Origin: Anaerolineae bacterium | GTDB taxonomy: Bacteria > Chloroflexota > Anaerolineae > 4572-78 > J111 | NCBI GenBank assembly: GCA_023382535.1 | Contig: JAHDWA010000049.1 | Span: 15,892 to 79,891, forward strand | Direction of reading: 5' to 3' | DNA length: 64,000 nt | Shown here: one piece after another, positions 25,123-35,264 of the stretch | Position numbering within the stretch: the stretch's first letter is position 1 | Layout: every line of letters begins with the position of its first letter | The notes under the pieces: generated by a model | What the model saw: the letters and a program-made list of their open reading frames with translations, nothing else | Told to the model about the DNA's origin: nothing | Database searches by the model: none | Position numbers and translations under genes: made by a program

Positions 25123-28100
25123 AATGAACTCGCTCAGCCGCCGCCACGCTTCCAGGGCGACGGTCGAGCGGTGGCTGCCGGAATGGTCGCCCAAAATCAG
25201 CGGCCTGACGGCCAATAAATACGAGCAGTACGCTCACGGTCACGCGGCCTGTGTCGCCCCCAACGGCAACGGGGCCGGCGAGGATATTTTATTCCGCGCC
25301 CGCTCCGGCTCGACCGCCGACCCGTTCAGCGGCGTTTTGCATATCTCGGTCCTCAAGGGGACCGACCTGGACGACCCGACCCGATGGGACGAGGCCGGCA
25401 AGTGGACCAATACCGCGATTGGCAACCTGATGCGCCCGGCCTGGTACAACAACGCCGAGACGGTCCCGGCTTCCAACGGCGGCTCGATTGCCGCGGTCTG
25501 GTCCGGCACGAAGTTCCGCGTCTTTTGCTTCTACACCTCCGGCCACCTGGTCTACCTCGATTTCGATCCGAACGGGACCTACCTCGGCGGCAACACCGTG
25601 GCCAGCTTCAGCACCGACACCTACAGCCTGACCTCCATGCAGCTCGCCAGTTGCCGCTACACTGAAGTTTTTGCCCTGCGGACGGAACTGGTCGAGGCCA
25701 GCGAGGCGAGCTGGCATAAACCCATCTACGGCAGCCACATCCACCGCTACGAAGGCGATGGCGCAAGCTGGGCAGACAGCCCGGCCTTCCCCTTCCACAA
25801 CCAGGCCGAGGCGGCGCTTGTCCGCGACGGCCAGCTCAAATACGGTTCGGCCGGCTACGAGTGGGGCAGCGGCGCGGCGACCGACACGATCAACCAGTGG
25901 GGCAAACGGCCCTGCGGCGGCTTGGCCGCCAACGAAATTGACAGCAACACAGTGGTGGTCTCAGCCGGCTTCACCTTCTGGCAGCGATACGGCTACAACA
26001 CCCACAACCAGGGCATCTTCACCTTCCGCTACCACCGCAACAGCGCCCAGTGGGAGCGCGGGGTGGAGGTGGATTTGTCCGACTACGTGACCGAACGGCT
26101 GGACTACGCCCTCTTTGCGCGTGGTTCCCAGGTCGAGGCCGGCAGCCAGGTCCTGGTCTGGAGCCGCTATGTCGAGCCGTCCGACTACGACCAGCTCGAA
26201 GCCTCAATGAGCCTGCCCCGGGTCCGCGAAGTCGTGTACGCCAAATTCGACCCAAGCGGCCGGGCGCTGACCCAATATCAATACCTGGGCGATCCCCAGG
26301 AGTTAAGCGGCGCGGCGATCCTGGCCGTGACTCACGCCGGCAGTAAAAAGCTCTATGCCCTGGGCTGGCGCTCCGTCCTGGAGTCGCCCCCGGCGGCGCT
26401 GCTCGGCAGCGTCCCCGCTCCGGATGACCTGGAACTTGTCTGCGACGGCTGGCAGACCTCGGTCAACAACCGCTACGGCATGAGCGTGGATTTGAATGTG
26501 GCTGACGCCGGCGCGCTGTTCCAGCCGGACAGCCCCTTGCAGGCGGGCCGGCTGGTCAAGATTTACGCCGGCACGCCGGAGGAACAGATCCAGCTCGGCC
26601 AGGGGCTGGTAGACACCATCAGCCCGGCTTTCAGCCTGGAGCAAGAGAACCACCGGGCCAAGCTGACCGCCCGGGCCGAGAAAGGTCTGCTCGACCCGCG
26701 CAGCGAGGAACTGACCGAAATCCTGCCGCAGAACACGCAGTACATCGCGCCCTCTGACCCCATCGCCCACATCGCCAACCACAAGGGCTACTGGGAGACG
26801 GTCCGCATGGAGTGGCCGAACAAGTTTTTCGGCGCCTACACCCACGTGGAGGGCAAGACCGCTTACCGGCTCAAGAGCTTCCCCTACGCCTGGACCGGCG
26901 GCGGCGCGCCGGGGACCGTCGGCAATCCCGGCGAAGTTCTCAACCAGCGCGCGCAGCACAAGGGAACGTGGTGGAATGACGCGGCCTGGACCGACCTCAG
27001 CCCGATGGTGGACGGCAGCATCGAGGCGACCGTCCGCTTTGGCGATGTCAACGGCGCTCCTGACTTCGAGTTTTACGACCGCAACAAAATCCAGGTCTTT
27101 GCCACCGTCCAGCGCAACAACGGCAAGATCACCTACATCCAGTGGCACACCGGCGGCTACGGCGGCCCGGTCTGGAACACGGTCCAGCAAAACGCCTGCA
27201 TGGCCGGCCTGATCTGCCACGCCGTGGAGATGAACAAGAAATTCTCCTTTGTCTGGGAGAGCAACACCAAGGACGGCGGGCTGCGCCCGGTCTACGAATC
27301 CTGGGAGCTGCACCCCGACCGGCTGTATGAGGACCCGCCCTACTACGCCGACCGCGTGCCGGCCAGTTGGGAGGGCCAGCCCAAACCGTTCAGCGCCTCC
27401 AGCCACACGGATGACACCTGGAAAGCCGAGACGATGGACCGCTGTGATTTTCGCGGCTACCCCCTCGGCGAGAACCGGTTTTACCTGGTCCTGTCCGATT
27501 ACGACGATTCTGATCCCGACTGGCAGAAAAACGGCAAATGGATTCATCGGGTCGTCGCCGGCGGCATCGGCGTGGCCGGCCTGGTCCCCGGCCAGCCGGC
27601 CGATCTGAAAATGGTTGTCTCCGGCGGGACCATCTACTGCTTCTGCCGGCCGCACCGCCAGGATGGCCAGGCCCCGGCCCAGTGGTCCTTCGTGCTCAGC
27701 TACAAATCGGGCCGCTTCGGCGCGGGCCGCTTCGGCATCGTCGGGCGCGGCCACGCCGGCATCCAGTGGGACGCCTTTTACTATGCTTACGCCCAGAAGA
27801 ACCCCTTGCCGACGGGACGCAATAAAATTCCCCTCTACGATAACTATGTGGACTTTTGGGATATCAAGGTCTCGGATTGCGTGATGGATAGGCCGCTGGA
27901 GGAGGTCTTACGCCGCAGGTGCTGGCAGGGCTTTACCCCGACCGAATTTAGAAGCCTGGTCAACGAGCCGGCGCTGGCCCTGGCCGGCGGGACCAGCCGC
28001 AGCTTCAACGTGCCGGGCTACCTGCTCAATAACAGCTACCAGATTCCCGATAAGCTGGCCCTGCACCATCCGGAGACGATGATTAGCGGCAGCCAGTGGT

Positions 28101-30244
28101 TGAGCGACGCCGGCTCCGGCGCGGCGCTCTCCGGCTACCATGCCCTGGTCAATGGTCCCTGGGCCGGGATCAAGGCCAAGGAGGTCCGCGAAGGGTCTAC
28201 CAACCTGGTCTACAACCACGATTTGAGCGGCACCTACACCAATGGCCTGGCCCAATCCTGCACCCTGTCCAACGCTGGCGGGACCGTCGCCGTCAGCCAG
28301 AACACCGACCCGGCGTATATCGGGATTGGCGCGAGCAGCCAGAAGGCGATTTTTGCCGGCCACAACAGTGATTTTGTTCAATTTCAGCGGGCCAACCTGA
28401 CCAACAATACTACCTACACCTGGTATCTGCGTTTTTATCTCGTATCGGGCAAGGCCCGCATCAACGTTTGGAAAGGCTCGACCAGTTATTCCCAGGCTTT
28501 CACCACCCCCGGCTGGAACACCTTCACTTACACCGGCGCCACCGACGCCACGGGGAGCAACTGGACCTTTCTCATTATGAGTACCGTTGCCGATGGCGGC
28601 GCGACGGTCTACGTGGACCAGGCCCAGATCGAGGCCAAGAGCGCCTATACCGGACTGATCGGCGGCGACCTGCCGGGCTGCACCTGGAGCGGCACGCCAC
28701 GCGGTTCCACCAGCAGCCGCACCCGCAGCAGCATCAACCTGGACGCGGCGGCCAGCCTCATCTCCGGCGCGAATCAGCTTTCTTTCCGGGTGCTGTGGCA
28801 GCCGTTTTATGCAGCCAGCGCCACCTGGCCCACGGCTGGCGGCACCTACACCCTGTTCGACGCCTGTGGCAACGGCGATAATAACAACCGGATTATGGTG
28901 CGCTTTGACCCGGCCAGCAGCACCTTTCGGGTTTATCTCAACGGCACCTTTTACCTGACCAGCCCGGTCCAGACCTTTGCCGCTTACGCCTGGCAGGAGA
29001 TCGTCGTCACGCTCGACTATGCCGCCGATAGCTATAAGCTCTACATCAACGGCGTGTTGGCCGCGACCAGCACCGCCGCTCTGATCGCACCAACGCTCAA
29101 TACCTGGCAGCTTGGGGCGAATTATGTTGGCACCAGCACCACCGGCCACGGGGCGTATGCTGAGTATGCCGTCTGGGGCCGGGTGTTGAGCCAGGCTGAA
29201 ATCACGGCGCTGCGCAACCAGCAGTACGAGGTTTCCAGCGCCTTAAACGGTGTAGAAAACCTGACCATAGATTACAAGATGACCCTCTCGGCGATGGGCG
29301 GCGAGGCCGGGGTCATCTGCCGGGCCGTGGACCGCTTCAATCTGACCGCCAAACAGCACGTCCGTTTGGGCCTGGTCGTGAACGGCGGCCTGCCGGCCGC
29401 CGGCGGGACGGTCACCAGCTACCTGGTCAAGCGGGTCTATGACGTGGATGGGAATGGCAATCCCTACGAGGTCTTGGCCGAGCGGGATTACGCGCCCTCG
29501 CCGATCTACCTCCACAACGCCTGGCCGCTGCCGGTCAGGGTCACCGTGCGTGGGAATATCTACTCCCTTTGGATTGCCGGCAATTACATTGGCCACTTTG
29601 TGGACGACACGTCCGGCGGAGTCTACTTCGGCCTGTACGCTTTAGGCGCAACCGCCACCTTCAGCAACGTCTACGTGCCGGAGCTGTACGAGGTGCTGGA
29701 AAACTCAACCCTGGAGGTCAACCAGACCATCTTCGACGCCATCAAGTCTATGCTCGGCAAGCGGGCGATCAAGGGGGTGTTCCAGCCTTCAGGCAGCCTC
29801 AAGCTGAGTTACTTTGAAACGCACGAGACCGGCCCGACCTTTCAGGACACCCTCACCCGGTCAGCCGTCAGGCTGAGCGATAGATTCTTCTCCATCGTCC
29901 GCGTGGATGGGGCCTACACCTGGGCGACCTACGCCAGCGAGGTCCTGCTCAAATTGGGCCGGCGCTTTATGCAGGCGTCGTTCCCTGACATTTTCCACCG
30001 CGAATTTGCTTACAAAGAAGCGCGGAATCTGTGTCTCCGCGCCGCCGAGGAGCAGGTCCAGAGCACCTTCGCCGGCCTGCCTGATTACCGGGTCCAGCCG
30101 GAAGATAAGATCGAGGTCGTCGTCGCCCAGCAGAGCATCGCCGGCCATTTCCTGGTGGATGACGTAAGTCATACCTTCCAGATGGACCAGGATGACCCGC
30201 AGGCCGACAGCGAGGTTTCCACGCGGCAATTCGTCGTCATCTAA
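25088..30244 (+). CDS. tail tip / central fibre with lectin-like domains
   Basis: A 1719-residue protein. I start it at ATG 25088 because GGAGG lies 9-13 bases upstream, rather than at 25067. The N-terminal half is rich in Trp, Tyr and beta strands. About residues 1037-1190 look like a carbohydrate-binding module (YTWYLRFYLVSGKARINVWKG ... ATVYVDQAQIEA). About 1217-1377 are a concanavalin/LamG-type jelly roll (LSFRVLWQPFYAASATW ... SYKLYINGVLAATS ... YAEYAVWGRVLSQAEI). The C-terminal 180 residues (RAIKGVFQPSGSLKLSYFE ... FLVDDVSHTFQMDQDDPQAD) resemble the baseplate-hub or tail-tip domain that anchors to the tail. It probably binds cell-surface glycans. Confidence 0.65.
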   Translation: MAITLSPTLTAEMNSLSRRHASRATVERWLPEWSPKISGLTANKYEQYAHGHAACVAPNGNGAGEDILFRARSGSTADPFSGVLHISVLKGTDLDDPTRWDEAGKWTNTAIGNLMRPAWYNNAETVPASNGGSIAAVWSGTKFRVFCFYTSGHLVYLDFDPNGTYLGGNTVASFSTDTYSLTSMQLASCRYTEVFALRTELVEASEASWHKPIYGSHIHRYEGDGASWADSPAFPFHNQAEAALVRDGQLKYGSAGYEWGSGAATDTINQWGKRPCGGLAANEIDSNTVVVSAGFTFWQRYGYNTHNQGIFTFRYHRNSAQWERGVEVDLSDYVTERLDYALFARGSQVEAGSQVLVWSRYVEPSDYDQLEASMSLPRVREVVYAKFDPSGRALTQYQYLGDPQELSGAAILAVTHAGSKKLYALGWRSVLESPPAALLGSVPAPDDLELVCDGWQTSVNNRYGMSVDLNVADAGALFQPDSPLQAGRLVKIYAGTPEEQIQLGQGLVDTISPAFSLEQENHRAKLTARAEKGLLDPRSEELTEILPQNTQYIAPSDPIAHIANHKGYWETVRMEWPNKFFGAYTHVEGKTAYRLKSFPYAWTGGGAPGTVGNPGEVLNQRAQHKGTWWNDAAWTDLSPMVDGSIEATVRFGDVNGAPDFEFYDRNKIQVFATVQRNNGKITYIQWHTGGYGGPVWNTVQQNACMAGLICHAVEMNKKFSFVWESNTKDGGLRPVYESWELHPDRLYEDPPYYADRVPASWEGQPKPFSASSHTDDTWKAETMDRCDFRGYPLGENRFYLVLSDYDDSDPDWQKNGKWIHRVVAGGIGVAGLVPGQPADLKMVVSGGTIYCFCRPHRQDGQAPAQWSFVLSYKSGRFGAGRFGIVGRGHAGIQWDAFYYAYAQKNPLPTGRNKIPLYDNYVDFWDIKVSDCVMDRPLEEVLRRRCWQGFTPTEFRSLVNEPALALAGGTSRSFNVPGYLLNNSYQIPDKLALHHPETMISGSQWLSDAGSGAALSGYHALVNGPWAGIKAKEVREGSTNLVYNHDLSGTYTNGLAQSCTLSNAGGTVAVSQNTDPAYIGIGASSQKAIFAGHNSDFVQFQRANLTNNTTYTWYLRFYLVSGKARINVWKGSTSYSQAFTTPGWNTFTYTGATDATGSNWTFLIMSTVADGGATVYVDQAQIEAKSAYTGLIGGDLPGCTWSGTPRGSTSSRTRSSINLDAAASLISGANQLSFRVLWQPFYAASATWPTAGGTYTLFDACGNGDNNNRIMVRFDPASSTFRVYLNGTFYLTSPVQTFAAYAWQEIVVTLDYAADSYKLYINGVLAATSTAALIAPTLNTWQLGANYVGTSTTGHGAYAEYAVWGRVLSQAEITALRNQQYEVSSALNGVENLTIDYKMTLSAMGGEAGVICRAVDRFNLTAKQHVRLGLVVNGGLPAAGGTVTSYLVKRVYDVDGNGNPYEVLAERDYAPSPIYLHNAWPLPVRVTVRGNIYSLWIAGNYIGHFVDDTSGGVYFGLYALGATATFSNVYVPELYEVLENSTLEVNQTIFDAIKSMLGKRAIKGVFQPSGSLKLSYFETHETGPTFQDTLTRSAVRLSDRFFSIVRVDGAYTWATYASEVLLKLGRRFMQASFPDIFHREFAYKEARNLCLRAAEEQVQSTFAGLPDYRVQPEDKIEVVVAQQSIAGHFLVDDVSHTFQMDQDDPQADSEVSTRQFVVI

Positions 30245-30247
30245 TTT

Positions 30248-30263
30248 TTCCCCAGTTGGGGAA
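30248..30263. repeat. 16-bp palindrome variant, dispersed repeat copy
   Basis: TTCCCCAGTTGGGGAA, three bases after the tail-tip stop. The centre is AGTT instead of AATT, so this is the least perfect intergenic copy. Confidence 0.75.
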
Positions 30264-30331
30264 TCCAACCCCTAAAACTGAATATGGCTTTTCAACCCTA
30301 AAACCCTCATACTCAAAGGAGAAAATTCAAC

Positions 30332-33300
30332 ATGATGCGGTCTATTTCGACCACCCTGACCCTTTTCGTTCTGTTCACCCAGCTCAACCTGGGCGCGCTG
30401 CTGGCCCCTCTGGCTGCCGGTTCGCCGTGCGGAAGGGCTGAAACAATCTATCTGCCAATCGTAAACGCTATGGCTCAACCAACCATCCTTGAAAACCTCG
30501 AACAAATCATGCGGAGTGACGCGGCGTTTCCTTACGACGCGATCATCACCCAGATCTTCACCAACACCGTCGCCGTCAAGCCGGTCGGCTCGCGGACGAT
30601 TATCCGCGATGTGGCCGTCGCCGAGGGCATTGACATCGAGGCCCTGCGCATCGGCTATCCGGTCCGGCTCGGCCACTCGGCCAGCAAGGTCACGCTGACC
30701 GAATACTTTGAACAGTTCGCCGATCCGGAGAGCGTCAACTACGCCGGGCTGGGCGTTAAAGTCCCCAGTAAACCCACGGTCAGCGTCAAGGCGACCCCCA
30801 ACGGCTGGCTGCTGACCTGGCCGGCCGTGGCCAACGCCACCCGCTACCTGATCTACCAGAACGACGACGCTACCGGGGATTCGCCGGAGCTGGTCCAGAC
30901 GCTGCCAGTCCAGAGTTCCCCCCCGGCCACGTACAGCCTGACCCTGAGCTTCGACCCGCCGTTTACCTATTTCGCCGTGCAGGCGTGTAACGGGCTGCTG
31001 GAGGGCGATGTCTCGAACTGGGCCACGGATGCCACCCCGCCGGCCGCGCCCACGTGGAAAAGCCACGCCTATCAAACGGGCGGCCACTACCTGGCCTGGG
31101 GCTACGCCAACACCAGCCTGGCCGCCGATGTGATGACCTACACCCTCTACCGCAACACCAGCCCCACGGACGCCGGCGCGACCGAGGTGGTTGAAACGGC
31201 CAACCTGGAGGCGCTGCTGGACTACGTGGACGGCTCTGACTATTTCGGGGTGCAGGCGACCGACTGGAGCGGGACCAACCATTCGGCCATTGTCTGGACC
31301 GGGCCATACGACCCGACGCCGGCCACGCCGGCCAACTTCGCCGCCAATATGGTCCAGGGCGGCGGCTTCAAATGTACCTGGGACGCGACCGCCAAGGCGA
31401 TGATTTATGAAGTCCAGGGGCGAGACAAAAATGACGGGCTGAGTACCTGGTCTACCCAATACCAGGGGTCGGACCTGATGACCGGGGTCATTCGCAATGA
31501 CAGCAACGAGTTTCGGATTCGAGCCATTGGTTACGATGGCTCAAGCTCCGCCTGGAGCGCGGTTGAAACCGACGACAAAGCCCCGCCGCCGCCAACCCTG
31601 GCCATCGTCAACGGGGCCAAACAGGTCACGGTGGGCCTGGCCGCGAACGACACCAGCCATATCCACGTGGGGTTTAGCCACTATGTTCTGGAAGTGGCCG
31701 ACGGCTCAGCCGGTGAAGGCGCGACGACGCTGGACACCCACGCCACCTTTGAGTCCTTCCCGCGCATCTTCGCCGGCGAAACCGGGGTGACGACCTACTA
31801 CCGGCTGACGCCCTACGACTGGGCCGGGAATGTGGGGACGGCCTCAGACTGGACGCCGGGAACGCCGATCACCTTTGGCGATGGCGGGGCGATCATTCAG
31901 GACAAATTCGACACCTACGGCGGCAGCACCTTAGCGCCGCTGGACAGCCTGTACTGGCTCAGCCTGGCTAAAGTCGAACAAAGCGAAAGCTGGGTCTTAA
32001 ACAGCGCCACCTGGGTCAGCACCAACATAAGCGAGGGGGCAAAGGGGATTCGGGTGGTCAGCGTTCCCGGTCTGCCTTATCTGGTCAGCCTGGCTAAATC
32101 CATGAACTTAAGCCAGGAAGGGCGCTTTACCAATGACGATTACCTGGTCATCCAGACCAACATCGCCAACTATGGCTGGCAGAAAGTGACGGTCACGCTT
32201 TACAACAGCGGCTCTTACCCCGGCGGCTCAGGCTACCGGCGCACCTTTGACACTACCGTAGACTTTGGTTCGCCGTTTGTGGTCAAGCGATCTGAGTTCG
32301 TCGCTTATGGGGCCTCGCCCAATTGGGCCACCATCGCCGGCATCCAGTTCTACGTTGAACACCAGAGCGGGTCTGTTTTGGATATGACCCTGGACGATAT
32401 TCGCATCGTCAAGGCCGATCCCGACAACGCGGCGGCTTACAACGACACCGGCAAAGCCTGGGATTACGCCATCAGCACCGATGTTTACGACGCCAGCGAG
32501 TGGCACATCTACGCCGGCAACCGCACCGGCGAACCGGGCAAGCCGTTCGGTTTCGGCCAGGTCAATCACAGCACTTCCCCTGACCATTGGTATCTGGCCC
32601 ACAAGCCGGTAGACACCAATGTGGTTTCCGGCACGATCCAGGCGGGTCTTTTCCACAAGGAAAACGGGCAAAACGGCCTGGCCTTCTACATCAAGGATGT
32701 CACGCCCGACGCCTGGACCATGTACGCCGTGGAGACTGATAACGTGGGCGATACGGTCAAACTGGTCAAGTGGGTGGATGGGGTCAGAACGGAGCTGGGC
32801 AGCGCCAGCTTTGCCTTTAGCTTCGCAGCCGGGGGAACCACCGGCCAAACCGTCTGGATCGGCGCGGATTTCTCCGACTATGACACGGATGGAGGCCGGA
32901 TCAAGGTCTACGCCTCGACGGTCGAGGGCAACTTGATCCAGGCCGGCAATCTCAAGATTTCGGTTCAGGACACCGAAGTAGGCAGCGGGGGAACGGTTGG
33001 CTTGCTGTCCTATCAGGCCAACGTCCGCTTTGTGAACTTCACGGCTGGCAGCCCGGCTCACGCCGATGTGGCCGATGTGGCCAAGGCGCTCGACGGCCCC
33101 ATCGTGGCCGGGGACGTGCGCCGGGTTCACTACAATCTCGACCTCAACCGCTTTGAGTACACCGACGACGGCAGCAGCTTCAGCCCGGTCAGTAGCGGCC
33201 TCCTGGGCGGCTACGCGCTGGGCAACGGCAGCGGCCAGGTGCCGCTCAACAATGGCGCCGCGAATACCAACCTGGTGGCCCACTACCTGGGGGCCACCCT

Positions 33301-33757
33301 TTTCGACGGTCCCGCCCTGCGGGCCGTGGGCGAGATGGTCTACAAAAATAACGTCAGCAGCGGCCTCGGGGCCGGCTGGTACACCGTTCCCTTTACGGGC
33401 GTCTTTCAGGATATGACCATCGGCGCGGCCTGGAGCGGCGGCAATCCGACCGTGGTCCAGACCACCCGCACCGGCTGGGGCCTGGTCTTCGGCCAGGCGA
33501 CCATCACCCCCAGCGCCAACACCGATAACGTCGCCCTGCAAATCCTGGTCAACGGCGCGGCCCATTTTATCCATCAGGAACGGCGAGCCACCAGCACCCA
33601 GTCGGTGACGATGCAGGTTTCCGGCTGGTACTATTTCACGGCCGGGGTGGCGTACTATATCCAACTGCAAGCCCTGGGCGGGAGCAACTGGGCCGTGGGG
33701 TCAACCGGCACGCCCTGGACCTTGCTCGGGCTGCTCTCCCTCGAAAGGAACGCCTGA
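30332..33757 (+). CDS. tail fibre with fibronectin III-like and jelly-roll domains
   Basis: A 1141-residue protein with a strong AAGGAG site before its ATG. Residues 1-36 look like a signal peptide (hydrophobic STTLTLFVLFTQLNLGALLAPLAAG), then ETIYLPIVNA, a motif frequent in exported Chloroflexota proteins. Residues about 45-140 are an attachment-like domain. Four fibronectin-type repeats follow (about 146-520; YLIYQNDD, YTLYRNTS, and PPAAPTWKSHAYQTG entries). About 520-900 hold two lectin-like beta-sandwiches (YDASEWHIYAGNRTGE ... MYAVETDNVGD). The C-terminus is a beta-rich trimer-like domain. It probably makes receptor contact. A signal peptide on a phage fibre is odd. Confidence 0.6.
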   Translation: MMRSISTTLTLFVLFTQLNLGALLAPLAAGSPCGRAETIYLPIVNAMAQPTILENLEQIMRSDAAFPYDAIITQIFTNTVAVKPVGSRTIIRDVAVAEGIDIEALRIGYPVRLGHSASKVTLTEYFEQFADPESVNYAGLGVKVPSKPTVSVKATPNGWLLTWPAVANATRYLIYQNDDATGDSPELVQTLPVQSSPPATYSLTLSFDPPFTYFAVQACNGLLEGDVSNWATDATPPAAPTWKSHAYQTGGHYLAWGYANTSLAADVMTYTLYRNTSPTDAGATEVVETANLEALLDYVDGSDYFGVQATDWSGTNHSAIVWTGPYDPTPATPANFAANMVQGGGFKCTWDATAKAMIYEVQGRDKNDGLSTWSTQYQGSDLMTGVIRNDSNEFRIRAIGYDGSSSAWSAVETDDKAPPPPTLAIVNGAKQVTVGLAANDTSHIHVGFSHYVLEVADGSAGEGATTLDTHATFESFPRIFAGETGVTTYYRLTPYDWAGNVGTASDWTPGTPITFGDGGAIIQDKFDTYGGSTLAPLDSLYWLSLAKVEQSESWVLNSATWVSTNISEGAKGIRVVSVPGLPYLVSLAKSMNLSQEGRFTNDDYLVIQTNIANYGWQKVTVTLYNSGSYPGGSGYRRTFDTTVDFGSPFVVKRSEFVAYGASPNWATIAGIQFYVEHQSGSVLDMTLDDIRIVKADPDNAAAYNDTGKAWDYAISTDVYDASEWHIYAGNRTGEPGKPFGFGQVNHSTSPDHWYLAHKPVDTNVVSGTIQAGLFHKENGQNGLAFYIKDVTPDAWTMYAVETDNVGDTVKLVKWVDGVRTELGSASFAFSFAAGGTTGQTVWIGADFSDYDTDGGRIKVYASTVEGNLIQAGNLKISVQDTEVGSGGTVGLLSYQANVRFVNFTAGSPAHADVADVAKALDGPIVAGDVRRVHYNLDLNRFEYTDDGSSFSPVSSGLLGGYALGNGSGQVPLNNGAANTNLVAHYLGATLFDGPALRAVGEMVYKNNVSSGLGAGWYTVPFTGVFQDMTIGAAWSGGNPTVVQTTRTGWGLVFGQATITPSANTDNVALQILVNGAAHFIHQERRATSTQSVTMQVSGWYYFTAGVAYYIQLQALGGSNWAVGSTGTPWTLLGLLSLERNA

Positions 33758-34371
33758 TGATAGATTACTTTGAGGTTATTCAAACGCTTTACCCCGCCGC
33801 GATTCTGGACATCGCCGGGGAAGGCAATGTCGGGCTGACCACGACCGGCGAGCCGCCCGATCTGGTGACGGTCATCAGCAAGTGGACCTTGCCCGATCCG
33901 CAGCCGGCGATTGAGGAGCTGGACGCCTATGCCGCCAGTCCGGAGTACCGGACCGCCTGGGGGGCGCGGCTCAAAGCCGAGGCCGAGGCACAGGTCAACC
34001 AGTGGGCCAACGAGATCGTGGTCCGGCTGAAGATCATCGAACCGGAGCTGTTCTACGTGGCGATGGTCAGCAATATCGCCTTCCGGCTGCTCGAATGGAA
34101 CTCGCTGGGCCAGCCGGAGGCAGTGGACCCCGCTCGCTTTATCGTCACCCACTCGGAAGCCGCCGCCTACGCCGAGACGTCCGCGCCGGGAATGACTCCC
34201 GCCGGTCTGCTCCGGCTGCAGGAAAGCCGCTGGACCGCGATGCAGCAGGGGTTTGCGGCCATCGTCTACCAGCGCCGGCTGGCTCTGGAGCGGATCAAAC
34301 TGGCCCCGGTGGACGAAAACCTGCCGGCAGCTCTGGCCGGCGTCTTGACTCAAATGCGGACAGTCCTATAA
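33757..34371 (+). CDS. fibre-associated protein (XkdW / fibre-assembly-like)
   Basis: A 204-residue protein whose ATG overlaps the fibre stop (TGATG), giving coupled translation. The start (DYFEVIQTLYPAAILDIAGEG ... VISKWTLPDPQPAIEELDAY) follows the pattern of XkdW and of tail-fibre assembly proteins, where a Trp/Pro segment precedes a helical part. The rest is mostly helical (YRTAWGARLKAEAEAQVNQWANEI). Likely a chaperone for fibre trimerisation or attachment. A terminator follows at 34420, marking the end of the rightward late operon. Confidence 0.5.
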   Translation: MIDYFEVIQTLYPAAILDIAGEGNVGLTTTGEPPDLVTVISKWTLPDPQPAIEELDAYAASPEYRTAWGARLKAEAEAQVNQWANEIVVRLKIIEPELFYVAMVSNIAFRLLEWNSLGQPEAVDPARFIVTHSEAAAYAETSAPGMTPAGLLRLQESRWTAMQQGFAAIVYQRRLALERIKLAPVDENLPAALAGVLTQMRTVL

Positions 34372-34419
34372 TCCTTTCCCGGGCAAATCTAACCAACTCA
34401 TAGCCCACTATAAAAAACA

Positions 34420-34455
34420 GGCCCGCGCACCCCCGGCGGGCCTATTTATTTATTT
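34420..34455. terminator. bidirectional terminator between convergent phage operons
   Basis: GGCCCGC (34420-34426) pairs with GCGGGCC (34436-34442), followed by TATTTATTTATTT. It is preceded by TATAAAAAACA, so it can stop transcription from both directions at the convergent junction. Confidence 0.85.
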
Positions 34456-34978
34456 AGTACCAATCCTCGCCTTTAGCCAGCAGCAGCCGCTCCGGCGTAG
34501 GTAAATAAAATGATTCCTCGTCCATCTCGCCCCCCTCGAAATAGCTGAAGCCCGGGACCTTGACCGTCACCCAGATGGTATGCTGATCGGTCGGAAACTG
34601 GCCGCCGGTATCAATCGCCATTTCGCAGCCGGCTTCGAGTAGAGCCATCAGCGTGCCTACCTTCATCTGAGCCGAAGCTGTATCGCGGTTGCTCCATTTG
34701 TCCTGGTGAACGATGGATTTCCGTGCGATCTCTTTGATCTCGGCCCGGGTGTAATCCGTGCGATAGCGCGACGCCTGGTTCTTGACCTCGGGCAAGGCGC
34801 TCAAACGGTAAAATCCATAGTCATCGTGATAGCCCAGATCGGTAAAAGGGATGTGCTCTCCTTCGTCCAGAAAGAGCACTCCCGCCAGGCCATCGCGGAA
34901 CTCGATCCGGCCTGCCTGGGGGAACTCCTCGCAGTAACGGGCGGCATATTCAGCTATAGTAGTTTTGACAATCGGCAT
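34454..34978 (-). CDS. hypothetical early-region protein
   Basis: A 174-residue protein, last gene of the leftward early operon. It is acidic and aromatic-rich (GLAGVLFLDEGEHIPFTDLGYHDDYGFYRL) with a central helical part (YTRAEIKEIARKSIVHQDKW). No family recognised. GAGAAACCC lies before its start. A palindrome copy (34988-35006) lies 10 bases upstream of its start codon, well placed to control it. Confidence 0.6.
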   Translation of the reverse strand: MPIVKTTIAEYAARYCEEFPQAGRIEFRDGLAGVLFLDEGEHIPFTDLGYHDDYGFYRLSALPEVKNQASRYRTDYTRAEIKEIARKSIVHQDKWSNRDTASAQMKVGTLMALLEAGCEMAIDTGGQFPTDQHTIWVTVKVPGFSYFEGGEMDEESFYLPTPERLLLAKGEDWY

Positions 34979-34987
34979 GGGTTTCTC

Positions 34988-35006
34988 CTTTTCCCCAATT
35001 GGGGAA
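34988..35006. repeat. palindrome, dispersed repeat copy upstream of an early gene
   Basis: Core TTTTCCCCAATTGGGGAA between two leftward genes. The right arm is shorter than in the copies at 11746 and 24396. It could be an internal operator. Confidence 0.8.
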
Positions 35007-35011
35007 TCTAA

Positions 35012-35251
35012 TTAACCAACGTAAGCAAACATTGTGTCTACCCCGATGTTGTCGGGATCGAAATTAGGTCCGATGACCAGGACGCCGCGCACAGAGGGGT
35101 GAGGGATGCCGGCCTCGCCGGCGACCCGCAGAACTTCGGCCATGTCCGTTCCAGGTGGAACGAAGATGAGGCAAGCGTCGAGGGTGACGCCTTCTTTCTG
35201 GCAGCCGATCACGGCCAGAATCCAGGCACCGGTAACGAGTGGTTCAGGCAT
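35012..35251 (-). CDS. hypothetical small protein
   Basis: A 79-residue protein. The start at 35251 is favoured by AAGGAGACTAAAG just upstream; a longer frame to 35278 lacks such a site. The sequence (ILAVIGCQKEGVTLDACLIFVPPGTDMAEVLRVAGEAGIP) looks like a compact alpha-beta fold with short strands and one helix. No family recognised. It is in the early operon. Confidence 0.55.
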   Translation of the reverse strand: MPEPLVTGAWILAVIGCQKEGVTLDACLIFVPPGTDMAEVLRVAGEAGIPHPSVRGVLVIGPNFDPDNIGVDTMFAYVG

Positions 35252-35264
35252 CTTTAGTCTCCTT

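Noticed and set aside
26303..27754. Long leftward frame opposite the tail-tip gene
   Set aside because: Same reason: antisense of a GC-rich coding sequence, with no start signals.
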